Shown here piece by piece: positions 11,892-17,866 of a DNA stretch of 19,613 nucleotides. The notes beneath the pieces were generated by a model that was not told where the DNA came from, ran no database searches, and worked only from the letters and a program-made list of their open reading frames with translations. Within the stretch, counting starts at the first letter, position 1, and each line of letters begins with the position of its first letter. Source of the DNA: Glycomyces sp. NRRL B-16210 (GTDB taxonomy: Bacteria > Actinomycetota > Actinomycetes > Mycobacteriales > Micromonosporaceae); NCBI RefSeq assembly GCF_000719515.1, contig NZ_JOGR01000021.1, positions 1 to 19,613 of the forward strand. The letters run 5' to 3'. A program made the position numbers and the translations under genes.

Positions 11892-14273
11892 ATGATCTGC
11901 GTCTACGGCGCCGGGAGCATCGGCTGCTACATCGGCGGCCGCCTCGCCGCCACCGGGGCCGAAATGGTCTTCGTCGGCCGCGACCGCCTCGCCCGCGAGA
12001 CCGCCGCGCACGGCCTCACCCTCACCGACCGGCTCGGGGCCGAACTGCGCGTCGAGCACCCCCGGTACGAGACGGGCCCCGAGGCCGCCGCGGAGGCCGA
12101 CCTCGTGCTCGTCACCGTCAAATCCGCCGCCACCGCCGAAGCGACCGCCGAACTCGCCGCGCACCGCAAACCGGGCGCGGTCGTCGTCAGCCTCCAGAAC
12201 GGGCTGCGCAACACCGCCGTCCTGCGCGAGGGCCTCCCCGAGGCCGTGGTCCTGCCCGGCATGGTCGGCTTCAACGTGGTCCACCGCGGCGAGGGCCGCT
12301 TCCACTGCGGCACCGTCGGCGACGTCGAGATCGAGGCGCACCCTTCCCTTGCGGCCCATGCCGAAGCGTTCGAGCGGGCCGGGCTCGCGCTGCGCACCCA
12401 CACCGAACTGCTCGGCGTCCAGGCCGGGAAGCTCCTGCTCAACCTCAACAACCCGCTCAACGCGCTCTCGGGACTGCCGCTCAAGACCGAGCTCTCGCAG
12501 CGGGCCTTCCGCCGCTGCCTCGCCCTGGCCCAGCGGGAGGCGCTGACGGCCTACGCCGCCGCGGGCATCCGCCCGGCCAAGGTCGCCGGGCTCCCGGCCC
12601 GGCTCCTGCCGGTGCTCCTGGACCTGCCCGACGCGCTGTTCACCAGGGCCGCAGCGACGATGCTCGCCATGGACCCGCTCGCACGCTCCTCGACCTGGGA
12701 CGACCTCGAAGCCGGGCGTCCGACCGAAGTGGACTACCTCAACGGCGAGATCACCGCGCTCGCAGCCGAACACGGACGCACCGCGCCGGTGAACGCCAGG
12801 CTCACCGCGTTGGTGCACGAAGCGGAGGCGGGCGGACCCCGCGACTGGACCGGGCCCGCGCTCCTGGCCGAACTGCGCCGCGTCCGCCGAGCCGTACGGC
12901 GCCGGTTAAGGCCGTACGCCCGGCACGCCTATGCGACGGACGCGACCGGGCCGAGGGGCGGGGACCGCCGCTCGCGGGAAAAGTCCGGCCCGCTCCGGGA
13001 GCGGACGTGGCAGTATTGCGACCACCTGGCGATCCGACCGCCCGGCAAGCCGACGAGAACCCAATACGCCCCAGGAGTGCACATGGACTTTCGGGAAGAG
13101 GCCGCCGCGATCAGCGGCGAGCTGATCGCGCTGCGGCGCGAACTCCACAAGATCCCCGAGCTCGGACTCGACCTGCCCAAGACGCAGGCGGCGGTACTGG
13201 CCGCCCTGGAGGGCCTGCCGCTGGAGATCACCCTCGGCGAGACCTCGACCAGCGTCACCGCCGTGCTGCGCGGCGGCGGGCCGGGGCCGGCGGTGCTGCT
13301 GCGCGGCGACATGGACGCGCTGCCGGTGACCGAGGAGTCGGGCGTGGACTTCACCTCCGAGCACGTCGGGAACATGCACGCCTGCGGGCACGACCTGCAC
13401 ACGGCCGGGCTCGTCGGCGCCGCGAGACTGCTTGCAGCGCATAAGGATGAGCTGGCCGGGGACATCGTGTTCATGTTCCAGCCGGGCGAGGAGGGCTCGG
13501 ACGGGGCAGGGCACATGATCGCCGAGGGCGTCCTGGAGGCGGCCGGACGCAAGGTCGAGGCGGCCTACGGGCTGCACGTCATCTCGGACATGGTGCCGCG
13601 CGGGGTGTTCACCACCAGGCCGGGGCCGATGATGGCCGCGTCGTCGGGGCTGTTCGTGAACGTGGTCGGCAAGGGCGGGCACGGCTCGCGCCCGCAGGCC
13701 GCGCTCGACCCGATCCCGGTGGCCGCCGAGATCGTGACCGCGCTCCAGACGCTGGTCACGCGCCGGTTCAGCGTGTTCGAGCCGATCGTGATCACCGTGG
13801 GGACCTTCCACGCGGGGACGCGGCACAACATCATCCCGGACAACGCGAAGTTCGAGGCGACGGTGCGCACGTTCTCGGAGGAGGCGCTGGCACAGGTGGA
13901 GAAGGAGTCGGTGAAGCTCGCCGAGGACATCGCCGCCGCGCACGGCCTGAAGGCGGAGGTGCGGTTCGATCGGGAGTACCCGGCGACGATCAACGACGCG
14001 AACGAGGCGGCGTTCGTGGCCGAGACGGTGAAGGACCTGTTCGGCGAGGAGCGGTACGCGCAGATGCCGGAGCCGGTGATGGGTTCGGAGGACTTCTCGC
14101 GGGTGCTGGAGGCGGTGCCGGGGAGCTACATGTTCTACGGCGCGACCATCAAGGAGGACCCGAACGAGGCGGCGTCGAACCACTCGCCGAGGGCGGCGTT
14201 CGACGACGCGATCCTGGCGGACGGCGCGGCCCTGCTGGCAGAACTGGCGGTCCGCCGCCTCAACCGAAGCTGA
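11892..14273 (+). CDS. Open frame joining a 2-dehydropantoate 2-reductase-like module to an M20 amidohydrolase
   Basis: No stop codon interrupts 793 codons. Residues 1-about 330 are a ketopantoate-reductase-family enzyme: Rossmann GAGSIG (6-11), LVTVKS (74-78), SLQNGL (100-105), catalytic-type K180 in AGKLLLNLNNPLNALSG, and E279 in GRPTEVDYLNG. The usual role is NADPH reduction of ketopantoate in pantothenate synthesis, but many paralogues act on other keto acids. Residues about 331-397 are Arg-rich and not protein-like, contain a rare TTA Leu codon (339), and cover a strong hairpin. The M20 module follows and has its own start and SD at 13083. A TAA in the +1 frame (12907-12909) sits in the hairpin loop, so a single-base indel near the 3' end of the reductase may have removed its stop. 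I read this as two genes with a lost stop; a real fusion is less likely. Confidence 0.6.
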   Translation: MICVYGAGSIGCYIGGRLAATGAEMVFVGRDRLARETAAHGLTLTDRLGAELRVEHPRYETGPEAAAEADLVLVTVKSAATAEATAELAAHRKPGAVVVSLQNGLRNTAVLREGLPEAVVLPGMVGFNVVHRGEGRFHCGTVGDVEIEAHPSLAAHAEAFERAGLALRTHTELLGVQAGKLLLNLNNPLNALSGLPLKTELSQRAFRRCLALAQREALTAYAAAGIRPAKVAGLPARLLPVLLDLPDALFTRAAATMLAMDPLARSSTWDDLEAGRPTEVDYLNGEITALAAEHGRTAPVNARLTALVHEAEAGGPRDWTGPALLAELRRVRRAVRRRLRPYARHAYATDATGPRGGDRRSREKSGPLRERTWQYCDHLAIRPPGKPTRTQYAPGVHMDFREEAAAISGELIALRRELHKIPELGLDLPKTQAAVLAALEGLPLEITLGETSTSVTAVLRGGGPGPAVLLRGDMDALPVTEESGVDFTSEHVGNMHACGHDLHTAGLVGAARLLAAHKDELAGDIVFMFQPGEEGSDGAGHMIAEGVLEAAGRKVEAAYGLHVISDMVPRGVFTTRPGPMMAASSGLFVNVVGKGGHGSRPQAALDPIPVAAEIVTALQTLVTRRFSVFEPIVITVGTFHAGTRHNIIPDNAKFEATVRTFSEEALAQVEKESVKLAEDIAAAHGLKAEVRFDREYPATINDANEAAFVAETVKDLFGEERYAQMPEPVMGSEDFSRVLEAVPGSYMFYGATIKEDPNEAASNHSPRAAFDDAILADGAALLAELAVRRLNRS
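12893..12918 (+). terminator. Hairpin between the reductase and amidohydrolase modules
   Basis: CGTACGGC (12893-12900) and GCCGTACG (12911-12918) form a perfect 8-bp stem with a 10-nt loop that contains the out-of-frame TAA. It looks like the terminator of a separate reductase gene, although the open frame currently runs through it. Confidence 0.45.
13083..14273 (+). CDS. M20 (M20D-type) metallo-amidohydrolase
   Basis: A 396-residue dinuclear metal-dependent amidohydrolase of the group containing hippurate hydrolase, N-acetyl-diaminopimelate deacetylase and IAA-amino acid hydrolases. Metal ligands and catalytic residues are visible: GDMDALP (75-81), MHACGHD (98-104), the catalytic Glu pair in QPGEEG (133-138) and H165 in YGLHV. 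The dimerisation (lid) domain starts near 180 (GKGGHGSRP), and the C-terminus keeps GSEDFS and NHSPR. No signal peptide, so cytoplasmic. ATG 13083 has AGGAG (13073-13077) 5 nt upstream, a better start than reading in from the reductase module. The third codon position moves from C-rich in the preceding module to G-rich here. Substrate cannot be assigned. Confidence 0.85.
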   Translation: MDFREEAAAISGELIALRRELHKIPELGLDLPKTQAAVLAALEGLPLEITLGETSTSVTAVLRGGGPGPAVLLRGDMDALPVTEESGVDFTSEHVGNMHACGHDLHTAGLVGAARLLAAHKDELAGDIVFMFQPGEEGSDGAGHMIAEGVLEAAGRKVEAAYGLHVISDMVPRGVFTTRPGPMMAASSGLFVNVVGKGGHGSRPQAALDPIPVAAEIVTALQTLVTRRFSVFEPIVITVGTFHAGTRHNIIPDNAKFEATVRTFSEEALAQVEKESVKLAEDIAAAHGLKAEVRFDREYPATINDANEAAFVAETVKDLFGEERYAQMPEPVMGSEDFSRVLEAVPGSYMFYGATIKEDPNEAASNHSPRAAFDDAILADGAALLAELAVRRLNRS

Positions 14274-14311
14274 AGCGCCGCAAGCGAAAACCGAGACACG
14301 AAACCCGGCAG

Positions 14312-14338
14312 GAGAGGCGGGAACACGGCCCGCCTCTC
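14312..14338 (+). terminator. Terminator after the amidohydrolase gene
   Basis: GAGAGGCGGG (14312-14321) and CCCGCCTCTC (14329-14338) form a perfect 10-bp stem with a 7-nt loop, 39 nt after the TGA stop. No T-run follows. Confidence 0.65.
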
Positions 14339-14344
14339 AGCCGC

Positions 14345-14673
14345 CTGTCACACCCCCGAGCAACTATCGAATCGGGGGCGATACCGAACGCGACCGATAC
14401 TCCCATTTCCACAGGCCACCCGACCTCGGCGGAACCACCCGCGCCCGCAGGCACTGTCACACCTGCCAGGCACGGTTGATTCGGGGGCCGATGCGAACGC
14501 GACCACTACTCCCCTTCGCCGGAACCGCCCGCCCACCAGCGAAACGGCCATCGCCCAGCGCCGCTGTCACACCCGCCGGGCACCGTTGATTCGGGGGGCC
14601 AACCGAACGCGACCTTCACTCTCGTCCTCATCGCGATCATCACCGGCCACCTGCCGGACCACCCGCCGGGCCG
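14345..14673. repeat. Three degenerate ~110-bp tandem repeats
   Basis: CTGTCACACC begins units at 14345, 14454 and 14564 (periods 109 and 110 bp). About 30 nt later each unit has a TCGGGGG core, then CGAACGCGACC. In the first unit TATCG...CGATA flanks the core as an inverted repeat. The units fill most of the convergent gap between the amidohydrolase and gluconokinase genes (14274-14706), where I see no gene. Function is unknown. Confidence 0.75.
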
Positions 14674-14706
14674 CCGACCTGACCTCCGGCCAGGCCGCCG
14701 AGCGAC

Positions 14707-15237
14707 TCAGTCCCCCGCCTCAAGACCCAGGCGTTCCATCGCGGTGTCGGTCACTTCCTCCGGTTCGGCGTCGACGTCCACCGTCACGCCGTCCTCTTCC
14801 CGCGTGAGCGGTTCGAGGTCGGCGAGCTGCGATTCGAGCAGCGTCGTCGGCATGAAGTGGCCGGTCCTCGTCACCATCCGCTCGCCGATCTCCTCATGGC
14901 TGCCGCGCAGGTGGAGGAACCGCACCCGCACCTTCACCGGCCCCTCTCCCGACCCCCTCAGAATGTCCCTATAGGACTCCTTCAGGGCCGAGCAGGTCAT
15001 CACGCTCGACTCCCCCGCCTCGGCCCGCGCCACGATCCACTCCCGCAGGGTCCGCAGCCACGGCCCGCGATCCGCGTCCGTCAGCGGCACTCCGGCCCGC
15101 ATCTTGGCCACGTTCTTCTCGGGATGGAAGTCGTCGCCCTCGGCCATCGGCCAGTCGAGCCGGTCCGCCACGACCCGCGCGATCGTGCTCTTCCCCGCGC
15201 CCGACACCCCCATGACCACCAGACAGGTAACCGCCAT
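14707..15237 (-). CDS. gntK: Gluconokinase (GntK family)
   Basis: A 176-residue P-loop kinase that phosphorylates D-gluconate to 6-phosphogluconate, feeding the pentose phosphate pathway; cytoplasmic. Seen: Walker A GVSGAGKST (10-18), EGDDFHPEKNVAKM (33-46), PLTDADRGPWL (51-61), TCSALKESYRDILR (81-94), the Arg-containing lid ERMVTRTGHFMP, and LLESQLADLEPL. Length and motif order fit the single-domain GntK/GntV type. ATG 15237 has GAGGAG 4 nt upstream. No gluconate permease or GntR repressor gene is in the window. A palindrome in the predicted 5' leader (15268-15283) may be a control site. Confidence 0.93.
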   Translation of the reverse strand: MAVTCLVVMGVSGAGKSTIARVVADRLDWPMAEGDDFHPEKNVAKMRAGVPLTDADRGPWLRTLREWIVARAEAGESSVMTCSALKESYRDILRGSGEGPVKVRVRFLHLRGSHEEIGERMVTRTGHFMPTTLLESQLADLEPLTREEDGVTVDVDAEPEEVTDTAMERLGLEAGD

Positions 15238-15267
15238 GCCACTCCTCGCCAGTTCCGCCGCGCGGTA

Positions 15268-15318
15268 CCGACCCGAGGGTCGGACGGCACTCCCGTTGCG
15301 CGATCCAAGGCAACTCTA
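15268..15318 (-). promoter_or_regulatory. Putative gluconokinase promoter and leader palindrome
   Basis: On the minus strand TAGAGT (15318-15313) fits TANNNT, giving a start near 15306 and a leader of about 70 nt. Within that leader CCGACCC-GA-GGGTCGG (15268-15283) is an inverted repeat with 7-bp arms. It could be an operator just past the start site or a small hairpin. No -35 is obvious. Confidence 0.35.
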
Positions 15319-15510
15319 GGCAGATCCGGGCGCGTCCGCTAAGGGGCGTCGCAAGGTCAACCCCCGCAACAGGGTCGAACTCGCCCGGTTCTGGGTAATA
15401 CCTCCGTTGTCATACCGCACCTCGCACCATCGAGAGCGTGAGCGTATGAGCACGACGACACGGCGTTCCTCCCTGTCTGACCAGTGAGGCACAGCGTGTA
15501 ACTGATTAGC
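15319..15510. other. Intergenic region between gluconokinase and the hypothetical gene
   Basis: Locally lower GC than its surroundings. It must hold the upstream elements for both divergent genes. I see a GAGCGT direct repeat near 15433-15444 and a near -10 (TAACTG, 15499-15504), but no clear operator, RNA gene or credible ORF. Confidence 0.4.
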
Positions 15511-16599
15511 ATGTGCCACAACACCACCATGGCTCACAAGGCCACGTCACCACCGCAGATCGGACCAGCCATGCCCGAGTTCGCACCAGTGCGCTTGCCG
15601 CACTACGACGGTCGGGCCGCCGGCCCCCTCTCGCTCCTCGCCGACGTCGCCGCCTGGACCGGCTCGGAGCCGATGCGCGCCCTCCTCGACCAGTACGGCG
15701 GCGCGCTCCCCGGCACCGGCACCGCCGAGGACCTCGACTACCTCGAAGCGTTCTCCGCCGACCACTGGGACTTCCGCGCCGGCCGCGAGCGCCACGAGAC
15801 CGATCCCAAACCCCTTGGCCCCGAACAGGAGCACACCGTCACCGCGGCCGCGCTCGCCCTGGGGCTCGGGGCCGAGGCGCGTCCGCGCCGCGAGCACTAC
15901 ACGCACGTGCTGGTCCTGGGCGGGCTCGTCGCCTCGTGCCTGTTCCGCACCCGCTTCGCCGCCGAGCTGCTCGCCGAGGGGATCGGGGCCGACAACGTGA
16001 CCGGCGTGGGCGGCTTCCGGCCGCTCGGCGGCCCGGACCTGGAGACGGCCGCGCTCACCGGCCTCGACGGCGGCATCTTCGAGGTGGACGCGATCGAAGC
16101 AAGCCTCAAGCGCGCCTTCGACATCGAGGGCGCCCCCGAGATCAACGAGGGCGGCGACCCCCACTTCGCGCCGGGACACTCCTGGAAGGTGGCGACCTAC
16201 GAGGCCGGGCCGCTCACCGTCCGCGCGGTGGCCGCGCCGTCCTCCGAACCCGAGCGACGCCGCGCCGACACCGTCGACACCTGCCGCTTCTGGGCCGACC
16301 GCGTGGTCGAGCTCGCCCCCGAGGACAGCGTCCTGGTCGTGACCTCGGCGCCCTACACCGCCTTCCAGCACTGCGACGCGATCGCCTACATGGGACTGCC
16401 GTACGGGTGCGCGGTCGACACGGTCGGCGTGGACCCCGCGACGCTGCCCGAGCCGCACTTCCGCAAGCGGCACACCGCGAGCGGCTACCTCCAGGAGGTC
16501 CGCTCAGCCATCCGCTCGATGCGGCGCCTCTACGCGACGGCCTACGCCGCGGCCGAGGTGCCGACGTGCTGGTGCGGGCCGACCGGCGCCCGCCGCTAG
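15511..16599 (+). CDS. Hypothetical protein, possible DUF218/YdcF-like fold
   Basis: A 362-residue soluble protein that I do not recognise with certainty. A hydrophobic beta-strand segment HVLVLGGLVASCLFRTRFAAELL (about 130-152) is followed by NVTGVGGFRPL. Later RRADTVDTCRFWADR and SVLVVTSAPYTAFQHCDAIAYMGLP recall the order of blocks in DUF218 (YdcF/SanA) proteins, but the match is weak. There is no signal peptide or membrane segment. The end carries a CWCGP segment. Start choice is uncertain: ATG 15511 has TAACTG (a near -10) 6 nt upstream, consistent with leaderless use; ATG 15529 and ATG 15571 (MPEFAPV) are possible. None has a clear SD. Its last codons lie inside a 48-bp tandem duplication. 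It stands alone between convergent and downstream unrelated genes. Confidence 0.72.
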   Translation: MCHNTTMAHKATSPPQIGPAMPEFAPVRLPHYDGRAAGPLSLLADVAAWTGSEPMRALLDQYGGALPGTGTAEDLDYLEAFSADHWDFRAGRERHETDPKPLGPEQEHTVTAAALALGLGAEARPRREHYTHVLVLGGLVASCLFRTRFAAELLAEGIGADNVTGVGGFRPLGGPDLETAALTGLDGGIFEVDAIEASLKRAFDIEGAPEINEGGDPHFAPGHSWKVATYEAGPLTVRAVAAPSSEPERRRADTVDTCRFWADRVVELAPEDSVLVVTSAPYTAFQHCDAIAYMGLPYGCAVDTVGVDPATLPEPHFRKRHTASGYLQEVRSAIRSMRRLYATAYAAAEVPTCWCGPTGARR

Positions 16600-16683
16600 C
16601 CGCACACTGAACCGACCCGCATCATGACGTGCGGTGCCCGCCGCTAGCCGCGAGCTGAGCCGACCCGCGCCAAGATGTGCGTC
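16588..16683. repeat. 48-bp tandem duplication at the end of the hypothetical gene
   Basis: GCCCGCCGCTAGCCGC starts units at 16588 and 16636, exactly 48 bp apart. The copies differ at about ten positions. The first copy contains the gene's last codons and its TAG stop (16597-16599); the second carries a matching but unused TAG. The gap 16600-16862 otherwise holds one hairpin and the cutinase promoter. Confidence 0.75.
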
Positions 16684-16757
16684 TCGCCCCGCCCTGCGCC
16701 GCGGGCTCGTGATCGACCCGCCTCGCGCACCCTGAGCCCGCCCTGATCCTCCGCACT

Positions 16758-16781
16758 CCGGCCGCGCTTCGCCGCGGCCGG
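16758..16781 (+). terminator. Hairpin terminator before the cutinase promoter
   Basis: CCGGCCGCG (16758-16766) and CGCGGCCGG (16773-16781) form a perfect 9-bp stem with a 6-nt loop, followed by TGATTTC. It probably insulates the cutinase gene from upstream transcription. Confidence 0.55.
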
Positions 16782-16801
16782 TGATTTCACCGATGCGTGC
16801 A

Positions 16802-16827
16802 CCCCTATACCAGGGGACATTTATGTT
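16802..16827 (+). promoter_or_regulatory. Putative cutinase promoter with inverted repeat
   Basis: CCCCT (16802-16806) and AGGGG (16812-16816) flank ATACC as an inverted repeat. TATGTT (16822-16827) follows and fits a TANNNT -10, giving a leader of about 30 nt. The repeat lies in the -35/-10 spacer and could be an operator. Confidence 0.35.
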
Positions 16828-16862
16828 CATCACTTCATGGATCCCGTCAAGGAGGACGAACC

Positions 16863-17750
16863 ATGCACGCAACGATCAAGCAACGGCGCAGTCTCCTCGC
16901 CGCCCTGCTCACCGCGGTCCTCGCCGCGATGGTCGGGATCGGCGTCGCGACCGCGCCGAGCGCCGCCGCGCAGGACAACCCGTTCGAACGCGGCCCCGCA
17001 CCGACCGTCGCCAGCATCGAGGCCACCCGCGGCCACTACAGCGTCTCCACCACCAGCGTCTCCTCGCTCGTGTCCGGATTCGGCGGCGGCACCATCTACT
17101 ACCCGACCACCACCAGCGACGGGACCTTCGGCGGGGTCGTCATCACCCCGGGCTACACCGGACGCCAGTCCTCGATCTCCTGGCTCGGCGCCCGGATCGC
17201 CTCGCAGGGTTTCGTCGTCTTCACCATCGACACCAACACCACGCTGGACCAGCCGGGCCAGCGCGCCGACCAGATGCAGGCCGCTCTCGACTACCTCGTC
17301 GACCGCAGCAGCGTCGCCAACCGCGTCGATGAGAACCGCCTGGCCGTCATGGGCCACTCCATGGGCGGCGGCGGCTCGCTCGAAGCGGTGCGCGACAACC
17401 CGGACATCAAGGCGGCCATCCCGATGACGCCCTGGCACACCACCAAGTCCTGGTCGAGGGTCACCACGCCGACCCTGATCTTCGGGGCCGAGAACGACTC
17501 GGTCGCGCCGGTCCGCACGCACTCCGAGCCGTTCTACACCTCGATCCCCAGCTCGACCGACAAGATGTACATCGAACTGGACCGGGCCTCGCACTTCGCG
17601 CCGAACACCTCGAACACGACCATCGCGAAGTACTCGATCTCGTGGCTGAAGCGGTTCGTGGACAACGACACCCGATACGACCAGTTCCTCTGCCCGCTCC
17701 CGCAGGGCTCCGCGATCGAGGAGTCGCGCGGCACCTGCCCGTTCGGCTGA
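16863..17750 (+). CDS. Secreted cutinase / polyester hydrolase (PET-hydrolase group)
   Basis: A 295-residue alpha/beta hydrolase with a Sec signal peptide: positive start, hydrophobic 11-30, probable cut after A36 in SAAA-QDNPFERGP. The catalytic triad is S166 (GHSMGG), D212 (GAENDSVAPV) and H244 (ASHFAPN). Y98 (PGYTG) and M167 would form the oxyanion hole and W191 (MTPWHTTKSW) the substrate wall, as in Thermobifida cutinases and LCC. C277 and C292 match the conserved C-terminal disulfide, and DNDTRYDQFLCP is a family signature. Such enzymes hydrolyse cutin and aliphatic polyesters, and many also PET; activity here is inferred. ATG 16863 has AAGGAGG (16849-16855) 7 nt upstream. It ends before a strong terminator and appears monocistronic. 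Confidence 0.95.
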   Translation: MHATIKQRRSLLAALLTAVLAAMVGIGVATAPSAAAQDNPFERGPAPTVASIEATRGHYSVSTTSVSSLVSGFGGGTIYYPTTTSDGTFGGVVITPGYTGRQSSISWLGARIASQGFVVFTIDTNTTLDQPGQRADQMQAALDYLVDRSSVANRVDENRLAVMGHSMGGGGSLEAVRDNPDIKAAIPMTPWHTTKSWSRVTTPTLIFGAENDSVAPVRTHSEPFYTSIPSSTDKMYIELDRASHFAPNTSNTTIAKYSISWLKRFVDNDTRYDQFLCPLPQGSAIEESRGTCPFG

Positions 17751-17782
17751 CCCCGGCGGTTTTAGGCCAACACAGCACGGCT

Positions 17783-17812
17783 CGGGCGGCGACCGATCAC
17801 GGTCGCCGCCCG
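17783..17812 (+). terminator. Strong hairpin terminator of the cutinase gene
   Basis: CGGGCGGCGACCG (17783-17795) and CGGTCGCCGCCCG (17800-17812) form a perfect 13-bp stem with loop ATCA, 32 nt after the TGA stop. No T-run follows. Confidence 0.8.
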
Positions 17813-17834
17813 ATACTTCGTCCCCAACCCTTTT

Positions 17835-17860
17835 AAACCGACCGGTCGGTTTTGTACGAT
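17835..17860 (+). promoter_or_regulatory. 18-bp palindromic operator and -10 of the LuxR-type gene
   Basis: AAACCGACCGGTCGGTTT (17835-17852) is a perfect palindrome of the size and form bound by TetR-family repressors. TACGAT (17855-17860) follows by 2 bp and is 6 nt before ATG 17867, so the palindrome fills the -35/-10 spacer. A bound repressor would block the promoter. No TetR-like gene is in the window. Confidence 0.7.
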
Positions 17861-17866
17861 GGGAGC

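Noticed and set aside
11811..12818. N-terminal extension of the aldo/keto reductase
   Set aside because: It is antisense to the reductase module on the plus strand; the AKR fold begins at residues just after ATG 11810.
14345..14673. CRISPR or integron attC array
   Set aside because: The 110-bp units are too degenerate and lack short identical repeats, unique cassettes, or an integrase gene.
15316..15537. 73-residue minus-strand ORF in the divergent gap
   Set aside because: No SD, no homology I recognise, and it overlaps the start of the plus-strand gene; lower GC here fits a promoter region.
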